A stretch of 64,000 bases of DNA from Anoxybacteroides rupiense (GCF_014196195.1 NZ_JACIDF010000006.1:124001-188000), one strand, 5' to 3'; counted from the first letter of the stretch, positions 8,568 to 18,360 are shown. The notes: a model not told the origin generated them from the sequence alone. A program made the numbers and translations.

Positions 8568-9458
8568 TTAATGTCCAGATGAGACGGTTGCGTCTGTTGA
8601 ACGAGAAGCTTTTGTCTTAGGAATAGCGGTTGCTAAATATACGCCTGTTAGCACAAGCCCGCCGCCGACAAGCTGTGGCATGGAAAGTGAATCGCCTAAT
8701 AAAAAAGTGATCAGTGCGGTAAAAACGGCAATAAAATTTAAGTAGATGCCAGCATAGCTTGGTCCTACTTTTTTCACCGATACATTCCAAAACAAAAATG
8801 ACAAGACGGATGGAAATAGACTAATATAAAGAATCCCGATGCTGCCGCCCTTGCTTAGTTCGTGTAATGAAAAAGGATGAAAGAACATAAAAGGAAGAAG
8901 CGTAACAATGCTAAAAAACACTGAGAAAGCTGTGGCTGTAATCGGCGGTACAGCTAATTTTCTTCCCATAATCGAATAAAGCGCCCAAACCACGCCAGCT
9001 AACAGCATCATTAAATCACCAAGGTTGTAGTTTGCTTGAAAAATGAACAGTAAATGTCCTTTTGTTAAAATAAAGAGGACACCGATCAGTGAAACAGCAA
9101 AACCAAATATGTTCATTAGGGTGATTCGTTCCTTCAATAAAAAATAGGCGAACATCACGATAATGGCTGGATTAAGGGCATTGACAATGGCCGCATTCAT
9201 TGGAGACGTGTATTTAAGCGCCCCATATAAGAGCAAGTTATAGCCAATAATTCCGAGAATGCCGTTGACAAGCAGCGGTAGCCACCAGCGTTTCAACACC
9301 TCGGTGTAACGTGGACGCTCCAACAGATAAGTAAGCGGAAGAAGGAAGATCAAGGCAATGCCCCAGCGAATAAATGTCAGCCATAAAGGTCCCGTTTCTT
9401 TAATCACCTGTTTTCCGACGACATAATTGCCCGCCCAAAACAAATTAGCAAGCAGCAA
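8568..9458 (-). CDS. DMT-superfamily (EamA) permease
   Basis: A membrane protein of about 296 residues with two EamA repeats and ten hydrophobic segments. LFWAGNYVVGKQVIKETGPL is the typical N-terminal motif, and SPMNAAIVNALNPAIIVMFA and SYAGIYLNFIAVFTALITFL are the repeat-end motifs. The first standard start is TTG 9458, but the only strong ribosome site, AAAGGAGG (9492-9485), is 8 nt from CTG 9476. That start would add six residues and restore a usual EamA N-terminus. The substrate is unknown. About 190 bp of upstream DNA to 9652 shows no other gene. Confidence 0.85.
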   Translation of the reverse strand: MLLANLFWAGNYVVGKQVIKETGPLWLTFIRWGIALIFLLPLTYLLERPRYTEVLKRWWLPLLVNGILGIIGYNLLLYGALKYTSPMNAAIVNALNPAIIVMFAYFLLKERITLMNIFGFAVSLIGVLFILTKGHLLFIFQANYNLGDLMMLLAGVVWALYSIMGRKLAVPPITATAFSVFFSIVTLLPFMFFHPFSLHELSKGGSIGILYISLFPSVLSFLFWNVSVKKVGPSYAGIYLNFIAVFTALITFLLGDSLSMPQLVGGGLVLTGVYLATAIPKTKASRSTDATVSSGH

Positions 9459-9652
9459 AAATAATTTTTCCCTCAGCGGATTTTCCTCCTTTACTATCTG
9501 TCTTATATCCTGTATTTTTCTTGTTTTACATATGTTTGCATATATAAGTTAGAATGGCTTACTTAATAGATAGAGTCGACCGATCGTCAGGAAAAGGGAT
9601 CATCGTCTGTTCACATTCCAATGATTTTTTTGTTCAGTGAGACATTTTGGTG

Positions 9653-10150
9653 CTAGCCTTTTTTTCTTGGAATCGTTAATGTTTTCCATTCTGTAGATGT
9701 TAATTGCTTAGCGATATAAACAATCTGGCCGATATGGTACGAATAATGATACATTTGCCGTTCAATGGCTTCTATCACTGAATGCGGTTCATGGCGAATC
9801 GTAACCGTGCGCAGCAGATCGCTTTCGCTAATGGTGTTTAATGTAGTCAAAAAAGTATGCCATCCTTTTTCCCAACATATTAAAACCTCATCTCTGGTTG
9901 TGAACTCATTTATAAATTCGTCGTCCCGGTTTCTATTAGGTTTTTCACCGTCAGAATGAAAAAAATTCGTCCAGCGGGAAATCATGTTTCCGCTCATATG
10001 CTTGACAATGACAGCTACACTATTGGTTTCTTCATTAAAGGTGTGGAAAAGCTGATCGTCAGACAGCTGTTCCATCGCTTTCTCAGCTGTTTTTTTCATA
10101 TCCATAAATCGGTCCTTAACTACTCGCAAATATTCTTGAGCAACGTTCAT
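9653..10150 (-). CDS. DUF1572/DinB-like four-helix protein
   Basis: The protein of 165 residues begins MNVAQEYLRVVKDRFMDMKK and has the helical layout of the DinB/YfiT superfamily. Histidines lie in IVKHMSGNMISRW and in MYHYSYHIGQIVYIAKQL, where the H-x3-H-x2-Q set is the usual metal site. Members are putative metal-dependent thiol transferases or of unknown function, and I do not assign a reaction. ATG 10150 has AAGGAGG just upstream; the frame is open to 10354 but that extension has no ribosome site and overlaps a terminator. Confidence 0.82.
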   Translation of the reverse strand: MNVAQEYLRVVKDRFMDMKKTAEKAMEQLSDDQLFHTFNEETNSVAVIVKHMSGNMISRWTNFFHSDGEKPNRNRDDEFINEFTTRDEVLICWEKGWHTFLTTLNTISESDLLRTVTIRHEPHSVIEAIERQMYHYSYHIGQIVYIAKQLTSTEWKTLTIPRKKG

Positions 10151-10224
10151 AGGCTCGCCTCCTTGGTTATTTTTATTCTCTTTGCATAAGCGATGTTCCT
10201 TTTTCACTTCGTTATGAAAATGTA

Positions 10225-10255
10225 AAACCCCGCTTCGCGATGGGGAAGCGGAGTT
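10225..10255 (-). terminator. Terminator of the yfmP-yfmO operon
   Basis: On the minus strand CCGCTTC pairs with GAAGCGG around a loop of about eight bases, with extra pairs beyond one mismatch, followed by GGTTTTAC. It lies 5 nt after the MFS gene. Confidence 0.75.
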
Positions 10256-10259
10256 AGAT

Positions 10260-11477
10260 TTAATGGGCAGCTGATGCTGTGTCGATATGCTGAAGATGTC
10301 TGCGCCCTGACAAAATAGCGGCGACCCCACAAGCGACCGCCAATGCTCCAACATAAAAAGGAACGTGCGGATTATACCATTCCGCTAGCTTGCTAGCAAG
10401 CCATGGACCGATTGCGCCAAAGACAAAGCGAATAAAGCTGTAGGCAGCAGAAGCAGTAGATCGTTCCACTGGAGCCGCCAGCATAACGGCCGTTGTCATC
10501 AGCGTGTTATTGACACCTAAAAACGCACCTGCGATAACCACAGCGCTGATTACGGTCATTTGCGAGGATGTCCAAATCCCCATAACCAAAAGCGTCAGCG
10601 CGAAACATAGTAGCATCGCACTCATAGAGCCCACAGTGCCAAAGCGGTTTTGGAGCTTTGGGGCAACGAAGACAGAAGTAATGGCGAGCAGCAGTCCCCA
10701 GCCAAAGAAGACGAAGCCGAGACCATGCTCATTTAAATTCATAACAAATGGTGTATAAGCCATTAAAGTGAAAAAACCAAAATTATAGCAGAGTGCGGCA
10801 ATTCCTAATGTGAATAACGAACGATATCGCAGCGCTTTAAAGGGATCGGCTAGAGAGGTGCGTGTTTTAGGCTTCGGCAACTTTGGCAATAAGATGAGAA
10901 TGGACAGAAATGCCAATGCCATTAAAACACCAACGCCTAAAAAAGGACCTCTCCATGAGATCGAACCTAATTCGCCGCCTAATAGCGGTCCGACCGAAAT
11001 GCCGAGGCCAAGGGCTGCTTCATATAAAATAATGGCTTTAGCTGGTCCGCCGCTAGATAAGCCAACAATCGCTGATAAAGCCGTTGCGATAAATAGGGCA
11101 TTTCCAAGTCCCCATCCTGCTCGGAATCCGACAAGCTGTTCAATCGTACTTGACAGCCCGCCGCAAACAGCAAAAATGACAATCAAGAGAGTTCCTGATA
11201 GCAATGTCCATTTTGTTCCTAAGCGGCTTGAAACGAACCCAGTAATCAGCATAGCCAGTCCGGTAATCAATGTATAGCTGGAAAACAATAATGAAACCTG
11301 GCTGGGAGAAGCATGCAACTTACTGGCAATGGCTGGTAGAATCGGGTCGACAAGACCTAATCCCATAAATGAGATGACACAGGCAAAGGCGACAGCCCAT
11401 ACGGCCTTTGGCTGGTCGAGCAGTCTGCCGCTTCGGGATTGAACCTCTGTTTCGATTGGCGTAGATGCGGATTTCAT
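10260..11477 (-). CDS. yfmO: MFS efflux transporter, YfmO-like
   Basis: This 405-residue major facilitator has about 12 hydrophobic segments. Features include an N-terminal GLGLVDPILPAIASKL (antiporter motif region), the loop GFVSSRLGTKWTLL (motif A) and GISVGPLLGGELGSISWRGP (motif C of drug:H+ antiporters). It would export drugs or other toxic compounds from the cytoplasmic membrane. It lies 24 nt after a MerR-type gene in the same orientation. That order and the similarity of the regulator match the yfmP-yfmO operon of B. subtilis. The symbol is an orthology guess from context; the substrate is unknown. Confidence 0.8.
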   Translation of the reverse strand: MKSASTPIETEVQSRSGRLLDQPKAVWAVAFACVISFMGLGLVDPILPAIASKLHASPSQVSLLFSSYTLITGLAMLITGFVSSRLGTKWTLLSGTLLIVIFAVCGGLSSTIEQLVGFRAGWGLGNALFIATALSAIVGLSSGGPAKAIILYEAALGLGISVGPLLGGELGSISWRGPFLGVGVLMALAFLSILILLPKLPKPKTRTSLADPFKALRYRSLFTLGIAALCYNFGFFTLMAYTPFVMNLNEHGLGFVFFGWGLLLAITSVFVAPKLQNRFGTVGSMSAMLLCFALTLLVMGIWTSSQMTVISAVVIAGAFLGVNNTLMTTAVMLAAPVERSTASAAYSFIRFVFGAIGPWLASKLAEWYNPHVPFYVGALAVACGVAAILSGRRHLQHIDTASAAH

Positions 11478-11501
11478 ACTGGATCCCCCTTTATGAAATG
11501 A

Positions 11502-11942
11502 CTATTTTGATAATTCTTCATCAATCTTTACGATCGCTGCTCGCGCCCGTTCGCGAAGCGTAACTAATTCCGTTTGAACAGACATGATTTTATGAATTTT
11601 CTCCTCGATCATTTGGAGCTGGTCGTCAAGAAGATGGATAATTTCTATTAATTTTTCTTTTCGCTCTCGCGGCTCGGTTACTTTTTTGTAATCCGCTCGC
11701 TGATTTTCTAGTGTGTCTCTGAGAGAAAGGAAGTGGTGCAACTCCTGCAATGAAAATCCGAGCACTTCTTTCGCTATCGTGATCTTTTTCAAAAACTCGA
11801 CATGATCCTGTGTATAAAGTCTCGTACCTCCTTGGCTGCGGGGAGGAGGGGGCAGCAGCCCAATTTCTTCGTAATAGCGAATCGTTCGTTTGCTAAGCCC
11901 GCTTAATTTGGCCACTTCGTCAATTTTTAATAATTCCTCCAT
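11502..11942 (-). CDS. yfmP: MerR-family regulator, YfmP-like
   Basis: A 146-residue regulator. The N-terminal MerR winged helix includes LKIDEVAKLSGLSKRTIRYY and EEIGLLPPPPRSQGGTRLY, followed by KEVLGFSLQELHHFL and a long coiled-coil dimer helix. There is no cysteine-based metal site at the end, so this looks like a drug-type or YfmP-type member and not CueR. In B. subtilis, YfmP represses the yfmPO operon. Two copies of an ACGTTAAC-centred palindrome lie upstream, one overlapping the promoter. AGGAGG (11959-11954) is the ribosome site for ATG 11942. Confidence 0.85.
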   Translation of the reverse strand: MEELLKIDEVAKLSGLSKRTIRYYEEIGLLPPPPRSQGGTRLYTQDHVEFLKKITIAKEVLGFSLQELHHFLSLRDTLENQRADYKKVTEPRERKEKLIEIIHLLDDQLQMIEEKIHKIMSVQTELVTLRERARAAIVKIDEELSK

Positions 11943-11970
11943 TTGAACATAGACCTCCTGTCAATTAGCC

Positions 11971-12068
11971 ATTATATATAAATTTAACGTTAACGTCAAA
12001 TTTATACATAAATATTCATAGATAAATTAAGATGGATAGATATTAAAATATAATGTTAACGTTATATT
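11971..12068 (-). promoter_or_regulatory. yfmPO promoter with two palindromic operators
   Basis: On the minus strand TTGACG (11999-11994) and TATAAT (11976-11971) are 17 nt apart. The perfect palindrome ACGTTAACGT (11987-11996) overlaps the -35 box. A second palindrome, ATATAATGTTAACGTTATAT (12048-12067), has the shared core GTTAACGTTA and lies about 66 nt upstream. Both are likely YfmP sites. Confidence 0.7.
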
Positions 12069-12148
12069 TTATATAGTATGATGAGAAGTATGAGAGAATG
12101 CCCATAGTGAATGATTGCGCCCAAACAAACCGTCATGATGAATAGAAA

Positions 12149-12181
12149 CCCCTCGCCGTTAACAGGAACAAAGGCGAGGGG
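12149..12181 (-). terminator. Terminator of the luciferase-like oxidoreductase gene
   Basis: CCCCTCGCC (12149-12157) and GGCGAGGGG (12173-12181) form a perfect 9-bp stem. On the minus strand it is followed by TTTCTATTC, a modest T tract. Confidence 0.75.
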
Positions 12182-12212
12182 AATGAATCATCTAGAAAAT
12201 AGCGGGCATAAG

Positions 12213-13217
12213 CTATGACATCATTTCTTTGGCGATAAGCTCAAACGATCGAAGCTTGTCTTGAAAATCATAAGTAATGGTAACAAGCATAATTTCATCA
12301 GTCTTATATGCTTTGCTTAAATCGATTAATTGCTGCTTCACTTGACTTGGCGTTCCAACAATCATTCGCTTACGGTTTTCTTTTATGCGTTTGATTTCGA
12401 ACGGGCTATAAGAATAGGCGGCAGCCGTTTCTGGGCTTGGAGTGCCTGTTGCTTTCATGCCTTGTTCAATCATTAAAAGAGAAAGGTCTAAGCTAGACGC
12501 GATCCGTTCCGCTTCTTGTTCTGTTTCGCCACAAATCACAAAAGTAGCGACCATGCTTAATGGCTGTGATAAATGGCGGGAGGGAATAAACCGCTCATGA
12601 TAAAGCTGGGTATAGTACTCTCCTTCTTCTCCATTAATGAACCGTGCAAAGACAAACGGTAATCCTTTTTGGGCGGCTAAGATGGCACTTGCAGAACTGG
12701 ATCCTAGCAGCCAGACGCTTGGAGATTCTTGAATATGAGGAGTAGCCTTTAACCCATAAAAGGGGTGAGCGCTATCAAGATCATCATGCAAGTAGCCGAG
12801 TAAGTCATCAATTTGCTCAGGGTAGCGATCGACATTTCTTGGTCTTCCATTATGCAAAGCCATGGTAGCCAGGGGCATGCCTCCTGGGGCTCTTCCTAGA
12901 CCTAAATCGATGCGGTCTGGATAAAGACCTGCTAATACCTTAAAATTTTCCGCTACCTTATAGGCGCTGTAATGCGGCAGCATCACGCCGCCGGAGCCGA
13001 CGCGAATGCGATTGGTTTTTGCTGCGATGTGAGCAATTAAAACTTCTGGAGAGGAGCCGGCCAAACTTTGTGTATCGTGATGTTCTGAGACCCAAAAACG
13101 AACATAACCCAGTTTTTCAACAAACTCAGCAAGCTTTGCTGTATTCGAAAGAGCCTCTTCTGCTGTCATTCCTTGTGAAATGGGTGATTGATCTAACACA
13201 CTTAATTTTAAACGCAT
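12213..13217 (-). CDS. LLM-class flavin-dependent oxidoreductase
   Basis: This 334-residue bacterial-luciferase-like protein begins LKLSVLDQSPISQGMTAEEA. Characteristic blocks follow: RFWVSEHHDTQSLAGSSPEV, RIRVGSGGVMLPHYSAYKVA and DRIDLGLGRAPGG. This is the MsnO8/YceB-YtmO group, an FMN-dependent monooxygenase-like TIM barrel. Substrates of this group are mostly unknown. The ATG at 13217 has a GGGAGGA site upstream. It has its own terminator and seems to be a single-gene unit. Confidence 0.87.
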   Translation of the reverse strand: MRLKLSVLDQSPISQGMTAEEALSNTAKLAEFVEKLGYVRFWVSEHHDTQSLAGSSPEVLIAHIAAKTNRIRVGSGGVMLPHYSAYKVAENFKVLAGLYPDRIDLGLGRAPGGMPLATMALHNGRPRNVDRYPEQIDDLLGYLHDDLDSAHPFYGLKATPHIQESPSVWLLGSSSASAILAAQKGLPFVFARFINGEEGEYYTQLYHERFIPSRHLSQPLSMVATFVICGETEQEAERIASSLDLSLLMIEQGMKATGTPSPETAAAYSYSPFEIKRIKENRKRMIVGTPSQVKQQLIDLSKAYKTDEIMLVTITYDFQDKLRSFELIAKEMMS

Positions 13218-13370
13218 CGAATAGTTTCCTCCCTTAAAAGCTGGTATTTACTATTATTAAGCGGCTATAAGAATATGTCTATTGATCTGCTTAGCAAGCG
13301 GACGTCTTTACTGTATATATCATGAACGAATAGGAGTGGCAAACATTCATAAACGAAAGGAAGAGGAGAG

Positions 13371-13508
13371 TTGAGTGATTGGCTTTTCCATTATCCATAT
13401 GGCGTCCAAATTGGTCATGATCTGTTCATTTTAGAGACAAAGTTCGTGCATCAATTGATCGCTATAAATGACAACGGATTTCTAACATTTGTGCCCTATT
13501 TCTTCTGA
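13371..13508 (+). CDS. Possible 45-residue small protein
   Basis: A TTG at 13371 lies 8 nt after AAAGGA and opens a 46-codon frame ending in TGA 13506-13508. The product, SDWLFHYPYGVQIGHDLFIL and onward to LTFVPYFF, has a plausible amino acid mix, but I recognise no family. It could be a real small gene or a remnant. Apart from this and tRNA-Gln, the 13218-13746 gap shows nothing else I can support. Confidence 0.25.
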   Translation: MSDWLFHYPYGVQIGHDLFILETKFVHQLIAINDNGFLTFVPYFF

Positions 13509-13746
13509 TGACTCGAAATGTTGCTGCTTTTTCATTGATAGGGACTTGTCAATCTGAATCTGTATAGTGGCGCACTCATAGGTAGTTTAGCAAAAACGAT
13601 AGGAGTCAATTTGTTACTTCCCCGTTTTATTGTATACGGTTATTCTAACTTGGTTATACTACAATTGAGCACGGTGGATATGCCAGTGGCACTCCAGCAT
13701 ATCATTACATAGCATCATCATAAAAATTTGTTCTCCTTTATATCAA

Positions 13747-13818
13747 TGGGCTATAGCCAAGCGGTAAGGCAACGGACTTTGACTCCGTGATGCGCTGGTT
13801 CGAATCCAGCTAGCCCAG
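13747..13818 (+). tRNA. tRNA-Gln (anticodon TTG)
   Basis: A complete cloverleaf of 72 nt. The acceptor arms are TGGGCTA (13747-13753) and TAGCCCA (13811-13817) with discriminator G. The D-arm is GCC...GGC, the anticodon arm is ACGGA-CTTTGAC-TCCGT with TTG, and the T-arm is GCTGG-TTCGAAT-CCAGC. CCA is not encoded. The gene is isolated, upstream of odhA. Confidence 0.95.
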
Positions 13819-13830
13819 CTATCTCAATTG

Positions 13831-13911
13831 GAGCCATTGCGATTTTCTTCTTTACATTACATTTTGTTTGTAAATTTTGTTTCTAAAGAAGAAATAAGCA
13901 TGGCTCTTTTT
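13831..13911 (+). terminator. Long hairpin with T tail between tRNA-Gln and odhA
   Basis: GAGCCAT (13831-13837) pairs with ATGGCTC (13900-13906), and inside it TTCTTCTTTA pairs with TAAAGAAGAA (13884-13893). TTTTT follows the outer stem. It could end the tRNA transcript; an attenuator role ahead of odhA is also conceivable. Confidence 0.6.
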
Positions 13912-13972
13912 ATGTTTTTTTTATATAATGAGTACGGACGAAAAGTTAGAAAAGTAATAAAAATCAAGTTAT

Positions 13973-14001
13973 TTGGATTTTCGTCTAAATCGTAGTAAAA
14001 T
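13973..14001 (+). promoter_or_regulatory. Probable odhAB promoter
   Basis: TTGGAT (13973-13978) and TAAAAT (13996-14001) are 17 nt apart. They lie 120 bp upstream of the odhA start and downstream of the long hairpin. Confidence 0.6.
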
Positions 14002-14120
14002 GGAAATGAAATCGGTTTATCTTCCATTTCAAGTGTGTAGATATTTGAATTCAAGAAATGGTTTTGTGTCTCGCTTGTTGATGGAAGAATTCGTAATCAG
14101 TGCTGGAGGGTTATCTAAAA

Positions 14121-16979
14121 ATGAACACGCTTAGTGACAGTAGCAGAAGTCCATGGAAAAAATTTCACGGTCCAAATCTCGGATACGTCATGGAGATGTA
14201 TGAGCAGTATGTGCAGGATCCTAACTTGGTTGACGAAGAGCTAAGGAGCCTGTTCGACCGTTGGGGACCGCCTGAGTTGGCGGACGCAGGTCGTTATGAC
14301 AACCAAAAAAGCATAACGGTTGACTCTTATGTTTCGCCAAGTGCATTGGAAAAATGCGTCCAGGCTGTTAAGCTGGCGGAGCATATTCGCGTTTTCGGCC
14401 ATTTGGATGGAAAAATCAATCCGTTAGAAACGGAAGAGCAACGTTCAAAGGCACAAATAGATCTGCAAAAGTTTGGGTTGACGAAAAAGGATCTTTTATC
14501 AATCCCAGCTTCCATTATAAGTCCATATTTGCCTACTCATATAAAAAATGCGTTTGAAGCCATTGAATATTTAAAAGAAGTTTACACATCTAAACTTACG
14601 TTTGAATTTGGCCATGTTCAGGATGAGGAAGAGAAGAACTGGCTTTTGCGGATGGTAGAATCAGGGGAGTATCGTCCGGTCGTTTCCAACGAAAAAAGAG
14701 TCGAAGTTCTTAAACGTTTGACAGAGGTGGAAATTTTTGAGCAATTTTTGCATCGGACATTTGTAGGACAAAAGCGTTTCTCCATTGAAGGGGTTGATAC
14801 GCTTGTTCCATTGCTCGATGAAATCATTTCTGAGTCTGTACAAAAAGGCATCCAATCGATTAATATTGGAATGGCCCACCGCGGTCGTTTAAATGTTTTG
14901 GCACATGTGCTAGGAAAGCCGTATGAGATGATTTTTGCTGAATTCCAGCATGCGCCAAATAAAGAATTGATCCCATCTGAAGGATCGATCGGAATTACAT
15001 ATGGATGGACAGGAGATGTGAAATACCATTTAGGGCTTGATCGAAAAATTAAAAAAGAAAATACGGTTCGTGCCGTTATCACTTTAGCCAATAACCCAAG
15101 CCATTTAGAGTTTGTCAATCCAGTGGTGGCTGGTTATACGAGAGCTGCACAAGAGACTCGAAATAAGCCTGGCTTTCCTGAACAGGATGAAAATAAAGCG
15201 CTTGCTATTTTAATTCATGGCGATGCCGCATTCCCAGGTCAGGGGGTCGTCGCAGAAACGTTAAATTTAAGCCGATTAAGAGGCTATAAGACAGGTGGAA
15301 CGATTCATATCATCGCTAATAATATGATTGGATTTACGACAGAAAGCGAAGATTCTCGCTCTACCAAATACGCGAGCGATTTAGCAAAAGGCTTTGAAAT
15401 TCCGATTGTTCATGTGAATGCGGATGATCCGGAAGCCGTGCTGGCCGCTGCGCATTTAGCCGTCATTTATCGGCAAAAATTCAAAAAAGATTTCTTGATT
15501 GATTTAATCGGCTATCGCCGTCACGGTCATAACGAGATGGATGAGCCAGCTGCGACCAATCCATTAATGTATCAAATCATTCGCAAGCACCCGACGGCTC
15601 GCAAGCTTTATGCAGATCGTCTGGAACAGCTTGGAATTATCTGTTCGGCAGAAGAAGTAAATCGTTTTAGAAAAGAAGTAGAAACAAAACTGCAATCCGC
15701 TTATCAAAAAGTGGCCAATGTGAAAGAAGAGCTGGACTATGAAATGAATCCGCCGGAAGTAGCGGAAAAAGGCATTCCAAAAATTCATACAAGCGTACCA
15801 GCTGAGGTTTTGGAACAAGTGAATCGCGAGCTTGTACAATGGCCAAAGGGTTTTCGTGTATTTAATAAGCTTGAACGGATTTTGCAACGTCGCATTCATG
15901 CTTTTCAAGAGAATAAAATCGATTGGGCTCATGCGGAGGCGCTTGCGTTTGCAACCATTCTTCAGGAAGGCATTCCGATTCGACTATCAGGACAAGATTC
16001 AGAAAGAGGAACGTTTGCCCAACGCCATTTAATTTTACATGATGAAAAAACAGGAGAGAGATTCTCGCCATTGCATCAATTGTCTGAAAGCAAGGCCTCT
16101 TTTGCGGTGCATAACAGCCCGCTATCTGAGACGAGCGTTCTTGGCTTTGAATACGGCTATAACGTTATTGCCCCAGAAACGTTAGTGATATGGGAGGCTC
16201 AATTTGGAGACTTCTCCAACTCAGCACAAGTCATTATCGATCAGTTTATCTCGTCTGGAAGAGCGAAATGGGGACAAAAATCGGGGCTTGTCATGCTTCT
16301 TCCGCACGGGTATGAAGGACAAGGGCCTGAGCATTCAAGTGCTCGGTTAGAGCGTTTCCTTACATTGGCAGCAGAAAATAACTGGACAGTTGCCAATATG
16401 ACGAAATCATCGCAATACTTTCATATTTTGCGGCGACAAGCACTTGTTTTACAAAAAGAAGAAGTGCGTCCGCTTGTAATTATGTCGCCAAAAAGTTTGT
16501 TACGTCATCCATTGGTCGTATCCGGAGCAGCGGATTTGAGCGAAGGAAGCTTCCAGCCAGTGTTGCCACAACCGGGATTAGGACAAAATCCAGCGAAAGT
16601 GGAACGATTAATTTTATGCTCAGGTAAAATCGCAATCGATTTAGAAGAAAAATTGGCGGAAGTTGCAGATCGGGAATGGTTCCATATTTTAAGAGTGGAA
16701 GAATTATATCCGTTCCCAATGAAGGAAATTGCTTCTTACATTCAGCAGTTCCCGAATTTAAAAGAACTAGTATGGGTACAGGAAGAGCCAAAAAATATGG
16801 GCGCTTGGAACTTTGTTGAACCAAGATTGCTTACATTAGCTCCAAATGGTGTACATGTTTCTTATATTGGCCGGAGACGTCGTTCAAGCACAGCAGAAGG
16901 GGATCCGGTCGTTCATAAGAAGGAACAAGCAAGAATTATCAATCAAGCTTTTGTGCGTTCATACGTTCATCATATTTAA
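14121..16979 (+). CDS. odhA: 2-oxoglutarate dehydrogenase E1 component
   Basis: OdhA decarboxylates 2-oxoglutarate using thiamine diphosphate, the first step of the TCA-cycle OGDH complex. The 952-residue length matches Bacillus OdhA. Visible blocks are the N-terminal domain ([20 protein letters not shown]), the catalytic-domain [40 protein letters not shown], the thiamine-binding [13 protein letters not shown], and [13 protein letters not shown]. The C-terminal [20 protein letters not shown] and [20 protein letters not shown] complete the family pattern. I use ATG 14121 with GGAGGG at 14105-14110; a GTG at 14100 is also in frame but lies before that site. odhB follows 43 nt downstream in the same operon. 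Confidence 0.97.
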   Translation: MNTLSDSSRSPWKKFHGPNLGYVMEMYEQYVQDPNLVDEELRSLFDRWGPPELADAGRYDNQKSITVDSYVSPSALEKCVQAVKLAEHIRVFGHLDGKINPLETEEQRSKAQIDLQKFGLTKKDLLSIPASIISPYLPTHIKNAFEAIEYLKEVYTSKLTFEFGHVQDEEEKNWLLRMVESGEYRPVVSNEKRVEVLKRLTEVEIFEQFLHRTFVGQKRFSIEGVDTLVPLLDEIISESVQKGIQSINIGMAHRGRLNVLAHVLGKPYEMIFAEFQHAPNKELIPSEGSIGITYGWTGDVKYHLGLDRKIKKENTVRAVITLANNPSHLEFVNPVVAGYTRAAQETRNKPGFPEQDENKALAILIHGDAAFPGQGVVAETLNLSRLRGYKTGGTIHIIANNMIGFTTESEDSRSTKYASDLAKGFEIPIVHVNADDPEAVLAAAHLAVIYRQKFKKDFLIDLIGYRRHGHNEMDEPAATNPLMYQIIRKHPTARKLYADRLEQLGIICSAEEVNRFRKEVETKLQSAYQKVANVKEELDYEMNPPEVAEKGIPKIHTSVPAEVLEQVNRELVQWPKGFRVFNKLERILQRRIHAFQENKIDWAHAEALAFATILQEGIPIRLSGQDSERGTFAQRHLILHDEKTGERFSPLHQLSESKASFAVHNSPLSETSVLGFEYGYNVIAPETLVIWEAQFGDFSNSAQVIIDQFISSGRAKWGQKSGLVMLLPHGYEGQGPEHSSARLERFLTLAAENNWTVANMTKSSQYFHILRRQALVLQKEEVRPLVIMSPKSLLRHPLVVSGAADLSEGSFQPVLPQPGLGQNPAKVERLILCSGKIAIDLEEKLAEVADREWFHILRVEELYPFPMKEIASYIQQFPNLKELVWVQEEPKNMGAWNFVEPRLLTLAPNGVHVSYIGRRRRSSTAEGDPVVHKKEQARIINQAFVRSYVHHI

Positions 16980-17022
16980 ATTAAAAATATTAAAGTGAGA
17001 AGGGCGAAAGGAGATAATCACG

Positions 17023-18288
17023 GTGGCAGAAATCAAAGTACCAGAATTAGCAGAATCAATAACAGAAGGAACGATTTTTCAATGGTTAAAAAAACCAGGC
17101 GATTTCGTTCAAAAAGGAGAACCGCTTGCCGAATTAGAAACAGATAAAGTGAACGTAGAATTAATGTCTGAGGAATCGGGAGTCATCACGCAATTGTTGT
17201 TTAACGAAGGGGACACGGTAAGAGTAGGAGATACGATTGCGATTGTATCAGAAGGAGCAGAGGCCGCTGCGCCACAAGCAGTGGAACCAGCGCCGCAGCC
17301 AGAAGCGGCAGAGCCTGTTCAACCGGGAGCAGCCCAATCGGCCCCTGCTTCTGTTGAGGAAGGAGAAGCAAAATCTGTTCAGCGTCCAATTGCTTCACCG
17401 GCGGCAAGAAAACTGGCTCGTGAAAAAGGAATCGATTTGACTCAAGTAACGCCAGTTGATCCGCTTGGCCGTATACGTAAGCAAGATGTAGAAGCTTACG
17501 CAAGCCAGCCGGTTCCAACGATTCAGCCAGCGCCAGCCGTTGAAGCTGTCAAGCCGTCGCAGCCTAGTGCGGCAATGGATCCAGAGAAACCAGTCGAGCG
17601 AATGAGAATGTCTCGCCGCCGCCAAACGATTGCAAAGCGGCTTGTCGAAGTTCAGCATACAGCAGCTATGCTGACAACCTTTAACGAAATTGACATGACG
17701 GCTGTCATGAATTTGCGCAAGCGTCGGAAAGATGCTTTTTATCAGGAACACGATGTGCGTCTTGGCTTTATGTCATTTTTCACGAAAGCGGTTGTGGCCG
17801 CATTGAAAAAATATCCGCTGCTCAATGCGGAAATTCAAGGCGATGACATCATTGTGAAAAAGTATTATGATATCGGGGTAGCGGTATCTACCGAAGAAGG
17901 GTTAGTCGTGCCTGTGGTGCGTGATGCCGATAAGAAAAATTTTGCGGAGATTGAACGTGAAATTTTACATTTAGCGACAAAAGCGCGTGAAAACAAATTA
18001 AGTCTTAAAGACTTACAAGGCGGCACGTTTACCATCACAAATGGCGGTGTGTTCGGTTCGTTAATGTCGACGCCAATTTTAAATGGTCCGCAAGTTGGTA
18101 TTTTAGGAATGCACAAAATCCAACTTCGTCCTGTAGCGATTGATGAAGAGCGCATGGAAAACCGTCCGATGATGTATGTTGCACTCTCATATGATCATCG
18201 CATTATCGACGGAAAAGAAGCCGTCGGTTTCCTAGTAAAAGTGAAAGAACTTCTTGAAGATCCAGAGCAGCTTTTATTAGAATCATAA
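17023..18288 (+). CDS. odhB: Dihydrolipoyllysine succinyltransferase, E2 of the OGDH complex
   Basis: OdhB transfers the succinyl group from E1 to CoA through a lipoyl arm. The 421-residue protein has one lipoyl domain ([17 protein letters not shown] with the lipoylated Lys near residue 42) and an Ala/Pro/Glu-rich linker. A subunit-binding domain ([18 protein letters not shown]) and a catalytic acyltransferase domain ending in [15 protein letters not shown] follow. That last motif holds the active-site His and Asp. A GTG start at 17023 follows AAAGGAGAT. OdhA is directly upstream, and the lipoamide dehydrogenase subunit is not encoded here, as usual in Bacillus. Confidence 0.97.
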   Translation: MAEIKVPELAESITEGTIFQWLKKPGDFVQKGEPLAELETDKVNVELMSEESGVITQLLFNEGDTVRVGDTIAIVSEGAEAAAPQAVEPAPQPEAAEPVQPGAAQSAPASVEEGEAKSVQRPIASPAARKLAREKGIDLTQVTPVDPLGRIRKQDVEAYASQPVPTIQPAPAVEAVKPSQPSAAMDPEKPVERMRMSRRRQTIAKRLVEVQHTAAMLTTFNEIDMTAVMNLRKRRKDAFYQEHDVRLGFMSFFTKAVVAALKKYPLLNAEIQGDDIIVKKYYDIGVAVSTEEGLVVPVVRDADKKNFAEIEREILHLATKARENKLSLKDLQGGTFTITNGGVFGSLMSTPILNGPQVGILGMHKIQLRPVAIDEERMENRPMMYVALSYDHRIIDGKEAVGFLVKVKELLEDPEQLLLES

Positions 18289-18307
18289 GAAAAAAGCCAC
18301 GATGGAT

Positions 18308-18356
18308 GGGGTGTCTAATCAGTCGATTTTTCTGCTGATAGGCGCCCCCTTTCTTT
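18308..18356 (+). terminator. Terminator of the odhAB operon
   Basis: GGGG-T-GTCTAATCAG pairs with CTGATAGGC-G-CCCC around a loop of about 11 nt, followed by TTTCTTT. The stem begins 20 nt after odhB. Confidence 0.75.
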
Positions 18357-18360
18357 CATC

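Noticed and set aside
8240-8620. 126-codon plus-strand frame after the DJ-1 gene
   Set aside because: It overlaps the DJ-1 gene and two repeats, and its sequence is typical of shadow translation.
13857-14054. 65-codon minus-strand frame upstream of odhA
   Set aside because: It covers the hairpin and promoter of odhA and has no ribosome site.
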